A stretch of 64,000 bases of DNA from Flavobacteriales bacterium. GTDB taxonomy: Bacteria > Bacteroidota > Bacteroidia > Flavobacteriales > UBA1820. The stretch's first letter is position 1, and every line of letters starts with the position of its first letter. The DNA lies in NCBI GenBank assembly GCA_003150615.1, contig QALN01000014.1, positions 6,971 to 70,970 of the forward strand, given 5' to 3'. The position numbers and the translations under genes were made by a program. Of this stretch, positions 24,619-33,900 are shown one piece after another. The notes under the pieces were generated by a model that saw nothing but the letters and a program-made list of their open reading frames with translations, did no database searches and was not told the origin of the DNA.

Positions 24619-26489
24619 CATATAAGGTATTTTTACAAAATATTTTATCTGCCATATGGGCGCTTTCGGCACTGAGCGTACTTTGCACGGTTTTTACAGT
24701 ATCGCCTGATTTGTGGAACGGTACGGTGACAGGAAAATATTTCTGGTTCTTCCTGTCACAAACGGTATTTGCTGGCTTTACCTTACTCAATGTATTACTG
24801 AGGAAAAAGAAATGGTCGGTCTCAATACTCGACATACTCGTATTGGTTTTTATTGCCTACTGTTTGGCCAATCATCTGGCACGAGATTCCGGTTTTGAAA
24901 TAAAACTATATCTTCTTTTGTTTCTGGGCATGTTTTACGTCTGCTTACGAGTTTTTATCCAAACTTTGGATGCTGCCGTATGGCTACTACCGGCAGTAAT
25001 TATTCTGGCAGGGTTCTCTGAATCTGTAACAGGCCTTATGCAGTTATACGGTTTTCTACATTCCAACCACTCTTTGTATAAAATTACGGGACATTTTTTC
25101 AATCCGGGGCCTTTCTCCGGCTTTGTCGCCCTTACTGTGCCATTAGCGGCATATTATGTCGTATATTATTGGAATACTGCCAGAATACGAATTAATGCTA
25201 TCAGAGCTACATGCCTAAAAAACATACACTGGACTGACAAATTGAAGCAAGTTGTCCGAAATGCGGAAAATATTCCCTTGTCGATGGTTGTTCTATCCGT
25301 ACTTAACCTTACTGGCGCTCTGCTGGTAATCCCGGCTGCAATGAGCCGCTCTGCATGGTTTGCAATCACCGCAGGGGTATTGGTCGTGTTAGCCTCCCGA
25401 TACGGATTATACGGCCGGGCCACAGCATTTTTCCGCCGGAATAAAAAACGTGGCGTACTGATATCCGTTGCGGCAATTATAATAGCGGCGTCGGCATTTG
25501 CAGGAGTTTACAACCTCAAACGGGGTTCGGCCGACGGGAGGTTGTTCCTTTGGAGGGTTGCATCGGGAGCAATAGCTGAAAAACCGGTATTCGGTTACGG
25601 GCTTGGTAATTTTGCCGGGACTTACGGACAAGCACAATACGGTTATTTCATCCTGGGAGTCGATGAGAAGGAGGCTATGACGGCGGATTGCCCCGCTTAT
25701 GCGTTCAATGAATTCATACAGATAGGGGTCGAGCAGGGAATTGTAGGATTGCTATTATTTCTGGGGATAATAATTATCGCTGTCGCATCCTGCATAAAGA
25801 GCCAGGGAAAAACAGGTGTCTTGGGAGCGATCGTGGCCGTCCTTGTTTTTGGATTTACGTCTTATCCATTGAGCGTATTGCCCATTTGCATCGCTTTTGT
25901 GACGTTATTGGTCTTATCGAACGGAGAAAATAATAGTTTCGTTTTGCCTAAAGGAGTATTTGTAGCTATCTCGATCATATTGGCAGGTTCCTGCATTTAT
26001 TTTACTGTCCGGATCAAACCTTTGCAAAAGACTTACCTGTCATGGCGTGCTTTGGAGTTGGTTTCGGTTTCAAAATACAATGACACGACAGCGGATTTTG
26101 AAAAAATACGACCTTACCTAGAACGTTATCATAATTTTATGTTTTCTTATGGCCAAGCATTGTGTAAAATAGAACGTCATCGGGAAAGCAATAAAATCTT
26201 ATTAAAAGGCGCCTCACGCAGCAGCGATCCGATGTTTTATAACTTGATCGGCAACAATTACCTGGCTCTTGGGGAAACGGAAAAAGCAGAGGAATATTAT
26301 TGGAAAGCTTATTATACCCTCCCCAACCGCCTGTATCCGCTTTACCTGCTTGCAAAACTATATCACGAAACGGGGCAGGATGAAAAAGCAAAGGAAATTG
26401 CCATGAGATTGCTTGAGAAAGAACCTAAAGTGATGTCTACCGCCGTAAGAGAAATGAAAGACTATGCACGGAAAATAATGTCCGAATAA
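24615..26489 (+). CDS. O-antigen ligase family membrane protein with C-terminal TPR
   Basis: A 624-residue polytopic membrane protein with about 12 helices up to residue 460. The large periplasmic loop and the segment VFGYGLGNFAGTYGQAQYGY, followed by FNEFIQIGVEQGIVGLLLF, are typical of the Wzy/WaaL/PglL superfamily. The last 130 residues contain TPR-like repeats (LGETEKAEEYYWKAYYTL; ETGQDEKAKEIAMRLLE). Superfamily members move lipid-linked glycans to lipid A or to proteins. Translational coupling to the signal peptidase hints that it acts on an exported protein, perhaps as an O-oligosaccharyltransferase. No other glycan genes are near. It ends seven bases before the toxin cassette fragment. 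Confidence 0.8.
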   Translation: MTYKVFLQNILSAIWALSALSVLCTVFTVSPDLWNGTVTGKYFWFFLSQTVFAGFTLLNVLLRKKKWSVSILDILVLVFIAYCLANHLARDSGFEIKLYLLLFLGMFYVCLRVFIQTLDAAVWLLPAVIILAGFSESVTGLMQLYGFLHSNHSLYKITGHFFNPGPFSGFVALTVPLAAYYVVYYWNTARIRINAIRATCLKNIHWTDKLKQVVRNAENIPLSMVVLSVLNLTGALLVIPAAMSRSAWFAITAGVLVVLASRYGLYGRATAFFRRNKKRGVLISVAAIIIAASAFAGVYNLKRGSADGRLFLWRVASGAIAEKPVFGYGLGNFAGTYGQAQYGYFILGVDEKEAMTADCPAYAFNEFIQIGVEQGIVGLLLFLGIIIIAVASCIKSQGKTGVLGAIVAVLVFGFTSYPLSVLPICIAFVTLLVLSNGENNSFVLPKGVFVAISIILAGSCIYFTVRIKPLQKTYLSWRALELVSVSKYNDTTADFEKIRPYLERYHNFMFSYGQALCKIERHRESNKILLKGASRSSDPMFYNLIGNNYLALGETEKAEEYYWKAYYTLPNRLYPLYLLAKLYHETGQDEKAKEIAMRLLEKEPKVMSTAVREMKDYARKIMSE

Positions 26490-26496
26490 TAATATA

Positions 26497-27001
26497 TAAA
26501 TTTCATATTCTTTAGCTACCCGCGACAGTGGCAGTCCGAGATATTGTTCCAGCTTGCCAGATTTTATAGCGTTCATTAATGTCTGTGGGGGCATCCAGTA
26601 TTTTGAACCTGTCGGCACCCTGCCTCCTTTCGGCACTATTTTATACAGAGATGTGTTTTTAACTATACGGACTATTTTTGGAATGTCAACGCCAGAAGAT
26701 ATTATCTCTTTAGCTGTTTGCTTAACATTATCGCTTTTTACCAATTTTTCAAGTTTAGCCATTATTCCATCCGGTACTTCTGCGGGATTTTTTCCGAGTG
26801 TGGAAAATTTCTCCCATGATGGGGTATGGCCGTAGGGTGTCATGTTGGATTTTATTACGGAGCCTGTTTTGGTGGCGACTACTTCGTGAGGCCCTGCCTT
26901 ATATGATATTCCGGGGAGTTGGGGCGGTTGTTTGACTGCCGGGGTTGGAACTGATGATTTTAATGGTGGGAGCGCTTTCGGGGCGGGAGTTTTAGGTAAG
27001 G
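26497..27001 (-). pseudogene. Displaced, truncated copy of the MuF toxin C-terminal module
   Basis: This segment is homologous to 31107-31611 inside the full toxin gene. The linker half (26830-27001) is almost identical; the toxin half has diverged (EVPDGIMAKLEKL against EVPHGVLQKIIKE) but returns to near identity at VDIPKIVRIVKNTSLYKIVP. There is no start codon of its own, and the homology stops about 55 residues before the normal C-terminus, at the edge of the ligase gene. It is a silent cassette usable only by recombination with the full-length gene, and lacks its end. Confidence 0.8.
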
Positions 27002-27148
27002 ATAATGCAAAGAAAAACTCATTAATATCTTTTTAGATAATTAAGATAACAAAGAAAACACTACGTTAAACAAAAAAACACAAATCAAAATGACTTGATT
27101 TTAGTGTACCATATGGTTACTCTCAGAGAATCTCCAGATATATTTGAT

Positions 27149-27526
27149 TTATAGGATATTGCCCCCCCCCCCCTTTAAAGAATCATTATAACCAAATAAA
27201 CTGCGGTCAAAACAGAAGTTTGCATAGTCATAATTCACGCCTGTTTCCTGTACAAACCAAGGCTCGTGTATTTCGATGCCACCACTATCACTTATACCAT
27301 ATGCCCCTTTATCTCCTATGAAAAGATATTTTCCGGACACTTCATTTCTCTTACCGTTGTAATAATATACGCGTATGTAATGGTTTTTTGGGGCTATTAT
27401 GAGAGTGTCTGTGCGGTCGTCGAAGTTTACATAAATACCTTCGGCCAATTCTTCCTTTGTGTATTTACATGATTGCAGGGACAAAATGAATGTCAAGGGG
27501 AGTAATATTTTAATTAGCGTTTTCAT
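27149..27526 (-). CDS. Small lipoprotein, candidate immunity protein for toxin cassette 2
   Basis: A 125-residue lipoprotein (signal MKTLIKILLPLTFILSLQSC, Cys20). The mature part is beta-rich and unassigned. It overlaps the end of cassette 2 by 17 bases, the place of an immunity gene. The last codons contain a run of 12 G (12 C on the plus strand at 27162-27173), encoding Gly4 just before NIL-stop; length changes there would alter only the extreme C-terminus. A lipidated immunity protein implies that the toxin acts in the periplasm or envelope. Confidence 0.65.
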   Translation of the reverse strand: MKTLIKILLPLTFILSLQSCKYTKEELAEGIYVNFDDRTDTLIIAPKNHYIRVYYYNGKRNEVSGKYLFIGDKGAYGISDSGGIEIHEPWFVQETGVNYDYANFCFDRSLFGYNDSLKGGGGNIL

Positions 27527-28466
27527 TTAGTATTTTCTTTATTTCCTGTAAAGATATGGAAAATATATAATTCTGTTCGGTTTTTCCCATGATTTTAAAT
27601 TTATTTCTATCATATTCCATTTTGTCTCCGCCAATATGGTACAAAAATGATTTGGCCGTTTTATAATCTTCCACTTTTACAGTAAGTATTTCTGTGTCCG
27701 GATCAAAATCATAATAATATGTCGCCGACCCGACGAATTGGGATGTCGAATAACCTTTATCTTTTTGCAGTTCGTTCAATACGCTCGTATTATATCCCTC
27801 ATATGTAAATGGTTCCAAATCTATTTGATAATAAGGTGGTTCATCCGGCCTTTCCCCCCGCTTGTATTTCATATATTCGTCGTAGAATTTTCGCAGGGCT
27901 ACTTTTGTCATATTGGAGTTTTTGAGGCCTTGGGTGATTTGGTCTGATTCGGTGAATACGCGTTTTTCGGCTCCTTCTCCCCGGAGAAATTCATCCATCA
28001 GAATGGTTATGGTTTTGATTTCGCTGGTTTTGAATATTTCTTGTTTTTCTTCTTCGGTTAGGTTGGGGGTTGTTTTTACAAATTCCATATAGTCATGAAG
28101 TTCTTTGAGTATTGTTTTAGCGTGAGCTATTTTTTCATTTACATTGTTTTTTACTTGTGTCCACAGGGTTTTTATTCGGTTTATGTATCCGGTGGTTTTT
28201 GTTTCTTTTTGTTGTTCTTTTTTCTTTTCGAGGTACTCGCGAAGTTCGTCGTCGCTCATATTGGAGGCGAGTTTGCCGCTTTCATCGCCCAGGGCGGCGT
28301 CGAGGGCGCGGCGGTCTACGTATTGGCTGAGGTTGGGAGCTTTGGAGGCTGGTAAGGTTTCCCTTACACACAAGTAAATACAAGGAAAATCCCACAAATA
28401 TCCTTTTAGACAATAAAACAATGATAAAAAACCCACCGAAAGGTGGGTAAATAGGTTGAAAAGCAC
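27510..28466 (-). CDS. Orphan polymorphic-toxin cassette 2 (unknown toxin domain)
   Basis: The open frame uses only a GTG and runs through the terminator hairpin at 28425-28447, so it probably has no real start. The meaningful part begins at ETLPASKAPNLSQYVDRR near 28365: a linker of about 40 residues identical to that of cassette 1. It is followed by a helical segment and an unassigned C-terminal domain of about 120 residues (GYSTSQFVGSATYYYDFDPD). As in other polymorphic toxin loci, such start-less modules can be recombined onto a full-length N-terminus. The small lipoprotein gene downstream overlaps its end. Confidence 0.6.
   Translation of the reverse strand: MLFNLFTHLSVGFLSLFYCLKGYLWDFPCIYLCVRETLPASKAPNLSQYVDRRALDAALGDESGKLASNMSDDELREYLEKKKEQQKETKTTGYINRIKTLWTQVKNNVNEKIAHAKTILKELHDYMEFVKTTPNLTEEEKQEIFKTSEIKTITILMDEFLRGEGAEKRVFTESDQITQGLKNSNMTKVALRKFYDEYMKYKRGERPDEPPYYQIDLEPFTYEGYNTSVLNELQKDKGYSTSQFVGSATYYYDFDPDTEILTVKVEDYKTAKSFLYHIGGDKMEYDRNKFKIMGKTEQNYIFSISLQEIKKILNENAN
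28352..28367. repeat. Cassette junction motif, cassette 2
   Basis: GTAAGGTTTCCCTTAC, an inverted repeat GTAAGG/CCTTAC. The same motif marks 29969-29984 and, with one change, 31606-31621; its left half is at 26996-27001. Confidence 0.6.
28425..28447 (-). terminator. Terminator after the gene at 28478
   Basis: CCCACC-TTTC-GGTGGG followed by TTTTTT on the minus strand. It separates this gene from cassette 2. Confidence 0.8.
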
Positions 28467-28477
28467 GGGAATACGCC

Positions 28478-29062
28478 TTATTCCAAGATACGGATATCCC
28501 GCGCTAACTTTATAAGTGCCTCATGATCAACTGTTACAGTAATACCTGGGGAGGGGGGGGGGGAAGGGAGTTTATAACCAGAAAAAGTGGTAGCATGTCG
28601 TTCTCCATTTTTGAACTGGATTATCCAAAGACGCATAGGACTAGCACCCTTTTCAACAGCAAAGGCATGGTCTAACATAAAATAGATTTCATCGCCTATC
28701 ATACCATATATCTTTTTCAACTTGTCGGCATATTTTTTATCATACTTTACATAATTCTCGTTGGTATATACATAATATATGTATTTTCCCCTTTTAATCT
28801 GCTCATATTCTTCCTCTTTAATGCTTTCATATCTCAAAGAATCATGAATACGCAAAGAATCCCAATTACGTTCTTTTAACCAAACAAAATCTTCATAAAT
28901 AAATCCTTCGTATTTCCTCCAATTTTTCCTCTTTGTATAAGAACTAGGACGTTTATAATACTCAATATTGACCATATCAACCATATCGGTATTTTCTTCC
29001 TGCCCGGAAGAATACGAATAGAACAGAAGCATGCACAACAGTGTGTATAATGTTTTATTCAT
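28478..29062 (-). CDS. Exported protein, candidate immunity protein for the metallopeptidase cassette
   Basis: A 194-residue protein with a probable signal peptide (MNKTLYTLLCMLLFYSYSSG) and a charged mature part rich in Lys, Glu and Tyr; no family recognised. It follows cassette 1 by 37 bases. A tract of 11 C (11 G on the plus strand, 28553-28563) encodes part of LPSPPPSPG about 25 codons before the stop. A one-base change there would replace the C-terminus, so the gene may be phase variable. Confidence 0.6.
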   Translation of the reverse strand: MNKTLYTLLCMLLFYSYSSGQEENTDMVDMVNIEYYKRPSSYTKRKNWRKYEGFIYEDFVWLKERNWDSLRIHDSLRYESIKEEEYEQIKRGKYIYYVYTNENYVKYDKKYADKLKKIYGMIGDEIYFMLDHAFAVEKGASPMRLWIIQFKNGERHATTFSGYKLPSPPPSPGITVTVDHEALIKLARDIRILE

Positions 29063-29099
29063 AAATAATACTTTTTATTACTTACAAATATAACTTTTT

Positions 29100-30068
29100 T
29101 TATTTATGATTTTTTATCTTTTCAAAAATATTTTGCAGGTCATCAGTTAGCTGTTCGCCGTCTATTATCCGGGCCCAAAGTTCCGCAAACACTTCACGAA
29201 CGTATATGTCGTTTCTGCCGTTTGCTTCATTTTTTGGATAAGTACTTAAATTTTTCTGTATAAAAGTTTCTTCTTGAGGTGTAATTTTTAAAGTTCCTGC
29301 ATTATCGTATGATTGGGAGAAACGGGTCTTATGTACCATATGACCCATTTCGTGATTTATAAGGTGGTATTTGCTTTCTGTTGAAGCTAATTTGTTATCA
29401 TTATAAGTTTTTATGGATTTTTCTTCGATACCTTTCACATAAACATCGGCTACTATAAACATTCTGTTATTTTTTTCATCATAGCCGCCAAGGTAGTCGG
29501 TGTTGGCGTTACCTTGGCCTACTTGTGTACCGTTGTGGATTAGCATTATTGTTTCCGGTACTATACCTGTTTTCCTTTTATGGTTCAACATTGCTTCATT
29601 TAAATAATTCATCACCGATAATACTTTCTTCTCCGATAATTTTTTTACGCCATCGGATGTATAATTATATTGTTTTATTCCAAGTACATCGGTTGCAAAT
29701 AGGGCTGCGGTTTTTTTTGACGGTGCTGGGATGAAGACCGTATTTAACAATTTTTCCCTTTCTGACATGGTTTTTATTTCCATGTTTGCATTAGGGGTTG
29801 TGTGTGTGTTTACGATGCTTTGTTTTAAGGTTCCTTTTTTCTTTTCGAGGTACTCGCGAAGTTCGTCGTCGCTCATATTGGAGGCGAGTTTGCCGCTTTC
29901 ATCGCCCAGGGCGGCGTCGAGGGCGCGGCGGTCTACGTATTGGCTGAGGTTGGGAGCTTTGGAGGTCGGTAAGGTTTTCCTTACACACAAGTAAATACAA
30001 GGGAAATCCCGCAAATATCCTTTTAGATAATAAAAACCCCACCGAAAGGTGGGGTACAAATACGTCAC
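29100..30068 (-). CDS. Orphan polymorphic-toxin cassette 1 with a zincin-like metallopeptidase domain
   Basis: As in cassette 2 the frame opens with a GTG and crosses a terminator (30034-30055), so the functional part begins near KTLPTSKAPNLSQYVDRR at about 29985. The shared 40-residue linker precedes a domain with HEMGH (HExxH zinc motif, in YHLINHEMGHMVHKTRF) and a later Glu in REVFAELWARI about 50 residues on, like a gluzincin. The natural target is unknown. Without its own start it should be silent unless recombined. Confidence 0.65.
   Translation of the reverse strand: MTYLYPTFRWGFYYLKGYLRDFPCIYLCVRKTLPTSKAPNLSQYVDRRALDAALGDESGKLASNMSDDELREYLEKKKGTLKQSIVNTHTTPNANMEIKTMSEREKLLNTVFIPAPSKKTAALFATDVLGIKQYNYTSDGVKKLSEKKVLSVMNYLNEAMLNHKRKTGIVPETIMLIHNGTQVGQGNANTDYLGGYDEKNNRMFIVADVYVKGIEEKSIKTYNDNKLASTESKYHLINHEMGHMVHKTRFSQSYDNAGTLKITPQEETFIQKNLSTYPKNEANGRNDIYVREVFAELWARIIDGEQLTDDLQNIFEKIKNHK
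29969..29984. repeat. Cassette junction motif, cassette 1
   Basis: GTAAGGTTTTCCTTAC, a perfect inverted repeat with 6-base arms and TTTT centre. Bases beyond it on the right (ACACAAGTAAATACAAGG and on) are also shared with cassette 2. Confidence 0.6.
30034..30055 (-). terminator. Terminator after the gene at 30065
   Basis: CCCCACC-TTTC-GGTGGGG then TTTTTATT on the minus strand. Nearly the same hairpin ends the gene at 28478. Confidence 0.85.
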
Positions 30069-30424
30069 GAGTTCATGCGGGAATAATAATCATCGCGGTA
30101 ATGCTGGAAGTAACGAAGCATTTCGTACATGTCAATGGTGCGAAAAACGCCAAGTTTTTTCCTTAGCCATTCATAAACATCGCATTCTTCTTTGTCACAT
30201 GAAAAGGAATAAACTTCATATCCGAAACTATATCCACGAAGTTTTCCGTCGAGGACATCCTTTAATGAACTGACTACTTCGTCGAAGTACTCCGGGTTCA
30301 TTATTATAAAATTTATCTCATCATGCAACTGCCTTAATACCGGAACGGAGTCAACCTCGAGCATTGGGTCATCAAGTTCATCCAAATGAGCATGATAGTT
30401 CAATTCAAAATATTTCTTTTTCAC
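30065..30424 (-). CDS. Small acidic cytosolic protein, candidate immunity protein
   Basis: A 119-residue acidic protein without a signal peptide, rich in Asp, Glu and Tyr (YFDEVVSSLKDVLDGKLRGY), as in many contact-toxin immunity proteins. It lies about 100 bases after the first immunity candidate, with a terminator between, and directly before cassette 1. It may be left from an earlier toxin module. I recognise no named family. Confidence 0.6.
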   Translation of the reverse strand: MKKKYFELNYHAHLDELDDPMLEVDSVPVLRQLHDEINFIIMNPEYFDEVVSSLKDVLDGKLRGYSFGYEVYSFSCDKEECDVYEWLRKKLGVFRTIDMYEMLRYFQHYRDDYYSRMNS

Positions 30425-30486
30425 TTGTTTCGCTGTTTTAGATTACAAATATAATAATATTCGTATAACGTTGGCTTGTCACACCA

Positions 30487-30519
30487 AAAATAAAAAACCC
30501 GCTTATAAGCGGGTTTAAC
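30487..30519 (-). terminator. Terminator after the toxin-immunity pair
   Basis: AAACCCGCTTATAAGCGGGTTT followed by a T-run on the minus strand, right after the gene at 30527. Confidence 0.85.
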
Positions 30520-30526
30520 AACCAAT

Positions 30527-30922
30527 TTACTCTGTTTTCCACAGTTCTTTAAGCAGTTTTGTCAATTCTTCCTCCAGTTCGGCTGCTTTTTCCGGGTCTG
30601 TTTCGGCATATGCAACCAACCGTGTAAAACTAGATTTTAATCTTAAATTATCTACACCATACTTTTTTATTATCTGATAACAGACTTTGTTCATTTCGTC
30701 TGCTATAGCTCCTTGTTCGTTGGTCATTACCATACGATAGATATTCTCTGCGCCATCTTCTGCTGACAGCACTTCCCATAGGTAGTCCTCTATGTCTTTT
30801 TTGTTATACGGGATTTTACTGCCTTTGAGTATTTCGTACGAGGCGGTGCGTAACAATGAGAGGCGTTCGTCATATTTCCTATCAAGGGTTTCTGATTCGC
30901 GTATTAATTTTTGTATGTCCAT
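30527..30922 (-). CDS. Predicted immunity protein of the MuF toxin
   Basis: A 131-residue, highly charged helical protein without signal peptide (MDIQKLIRESETLDRKYDER; C-terminus rich in Glu/Lys/Leu). It starts six bases after the toxin stop, the usual position and coupling of a cognate immunity gene. A cytosolic immunity protein implies that the toxin's C-terminal domain acts in the cytoplasm. Confidence 0.7.
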   Translation of the reverse strand: MDIQKLIRESETLDRKYDERLSLLRTASYEILKGSKIPYNKKDIEDYLWEVLSAEDGAENIYRMVMTNEQGAIADEMNKVCYQIIKKYGVDNLRLKSSFTRLVAYAETDPEKAAELEEELTKLLKELWKTE

Positions 30923-30928
30923 TGTTTG

Positions 30929-33900
30929 TTATTTTTTAATGGTGAATTCATAAACTTTTACCGGCTTTGTCCATTTCCCTGCATCAGGTATTATTATCTG
31001 GCGGCCGCCGCCGGTTGTTCGGTAGGCTCCTTCCACAGTAGGAGCGATTTTACTTTCAAAGATAATGATTTTAGAGGCTAACGCATCAACTTTTGGCGTT
31101 ATTTCATAAATTTCATATCCTTTTGCTACCCGTGCAAGGGGCAGGCCGAGATGTTGTTCCAGTTTTCCCGATTTTATGGCGTTCATTAATGTCTGTGGGG
31201 TCATCCAGTATTTTGAACCTGTCGGCACCCTGCCTCCTTTTGGCACTATCTTATACAGAGATGTGTTTTTAACTATACGGACTATTTTTGGGATGTCCAC
31301 TCCTGACGACACTATTTCATTGGCTATTTTGGTTGCGTTTTTATCAGGGATTTCTTTGATTATTTTTTGTAACACTCCGTGTGGTACTTCTGCGGGATTT
31401 TTTCCGAGTGTGGAAAATTTCTCCCATGATGGGGCATGGCCGTAGGGGGCCATGTTGGATTTTATTACGGAGCCTGTTTTGGTGGCGACTACTTCGTGAG
31501 GCCCTGCCTTATATGATATTCCGGGGAGTTGGGGCGGTTGTTTGACTGCCGGGGTTGGAACTGATGATTTTAATGGTGGGAGTGCTTTCGGGGCGGGAGT
31601 TTTAGGTAAGGTTTTCCCTACTCCGGGTAATAGTTCCTTTATGTTGAAGCGGCGCAGGCGTTTCCAGTTGCCCAGCAATTTGCCTACCTTGCCGGCGGAA
31701 AAGAAAAGAAGAAGCAAGTCGCCTATCAAACGGCCGCGCTGGTAACCGGCTTCTTTATCCAGTCCCCAGAGGCTTTTCCCGTAGTCGGTGAGCATGGCAG
31801 ACATTTCATTGTCGAACGCGGCTTTGAATGCCGGGTTGCCCACATAGTTCTTGATGAACTCCCAGGTTTCTTCCGAATAGTCTTCGAGCGTGTCCCTGAC
31901 CTGCCCGTATTTTCCGGCTTTGGCGTCGAGGTAAGCCTGTGCCGATGGGCCCCATATTTTCAGTTTCGACAGGTCCGATGCCACTCCGAGAGTCAGTACC
32001 TTGCCTACATTCCACACCATTTCGCCTGTGACCATACCCATGTCTATCGCCGAGTCTATCACTCCGGCCTGCGTGGCGGTCATTATCCAACTGCCTTCGT
32101 ACCAGTTCCGGGGGATGTAGCGTTTGTCGCCGCCGTCATGCTGTCCCGCGGCTCCCTGCGCCCCGGATTCGCTGCGTTCCACGTCCTCCACGGCCGACGA
32201 TATCACCGCACCGGAAGTGATGGCTCCCAACGCCGCCGCTCCGCGCAGAAAACGGCTGTATCGCAATCCGAACATATTGTATCCGTTTTTGTTGACGTCC
32301 AGCCCTTCGGCGAGCATTTTGGCGGTCTTGCCACCGTCCAGACCCATTTGCCCGAACGTAGGTACAGCGTCTATCGCGCCGGCGGCCTGTTCCATCCTGG
32401 CTGCCAATTGCGCCGGCGGCAAAACTTTAGCTGACGCAGCGACAGCGCCATGGGCCGCAGTTACGGATTTTTCAAGCCTCCCGGCAAAAGACTCCGGACT
32501 TTCGTAAATCATATTGTCGAGCAGTGTCTGTGCCCTGTACCCTTTTTTCAGGGCTCCCGATTTTTTAATCAGTTCGGCCAGTTTGCGGTATGCCATAGCC
32601 TTGTCCCTACCGCGAAGTATCTCGGCCACCGATGCACTGAACCGTTCGGGATTTTCCAGCGTCGAGATAAATCCCTCGAAATTGGCTACCATATCGCGGT
32701 AACCGGTGCCTATATGCCGGGCATAGTCGTCAGGGAGCGTCCATCCCTGCTTTGCGGCTACCTGCGGGTATATCTCGCGGGAATACCATTCCGTTATCAT
32801 TTCCAGCGCCTGTCTTTGGGGCGAGTCCGGCACGAGTGAAAAATCGATAAAATCGTCCCTGTACTGCGGATACTTGTCCATAGCTTCGGACATGGTATAA
32901 TCTTCGGACATCGTGTGCACCATCTCGTGCACAAGGTCCGACGTGGCGCTCATCTGCTCGCGCGTAAGCGGCACTCCGGTACCTGCCTTCTGGAAAGCTT
33001 CGAGCGTATGACGCGCCGGATTATGTCCGTCGGATGCCGGCGCATCAGACATGTTTATCCTGTAACGGTTTCCTTCCTTGCGCGTATCCATCATTACGTC
33101 CTTGTCCGCAGACGCCGACACATTCACCTGTACTGCCGACGCACCTGCAAAAAAGCCGTCCGCCTCGCGCAATATGCCGTCGAGGTAATAGTTCAGCTTT
33201 TCGTCGACACCCATATCCTGAAGGAAACGCATCTGCCCCCGGTAGTTCACGTAATTGGAATTTACCAGAGCCGGAAAAGCATCGGAATACGCCGGATAGT
33301 TTTCCGTTATGAGTTTCCTGGCAGACGCAGGAACGGTAATACGGGTATTTTTGTCCGCGCCCACAAAACCGCGTGCGGCCAATGCCGGGGTGAGCAGATT
33401 TTTGTCTATTATCGGATGTACGACACACCGGCAGTTGTAATGCCACCCCTTGAAAACAAAATCTTTGGGATAGTCGCCAGCCAGTTCGTCGCAAATATCC
33501 CTATGTCTCGTCCGGCCGTATTTATTGGTCTTTGCAACCTCTATCCTGTATCCTATCACTTCCGGGATATCTGCCGTCAGAGCATTTTCAAGCGCATAAT
33601 CTTCCGCCACTTCGTAACGGGACAAGACATTGCCCAGCAAAGCGGACGAATTTTCGTAAGTATCGAATCCGTAAACCTTCTTTTTCCACTCCGGCAGGTT
33701 AACTCCAGCTTTTGCGGCCTCGAAAGGGTCGTTTTTCATCCTCATCAGGTACGAATACTGCTGAGGTGTCATTTTACCGCCAAAAAACGCTCCAGGCGAA
33801 GAGTCAAGCATCCCGGTCATCAGCCTGGCTTCCTCCAGGAACGCGCGACGGGCGGATTCTATGGCCGTTTCCTTCTCGCCCGAAAGCGGCTGCCGCACGG

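Noticed and set aside
26358..26843. An uninterrupted minus-strand frame that joins the toxin fragment to the antisense of the ligase gene.
   Set aside because: The homology to the toxin ends near 26497; the rest is antisense to the well-supported ligase gene, so it is not a functional fusion.
27149..31621. Regularly spaced similar hairpins and repeats between the toxin cassettes suggested a CRISPR array or integron.
   Set aside because: The repeats are few, unequal in spacing (about 1.6 kb) and consist of terminators and coding linkers; no cas or integrase genes are near the toxin locus.
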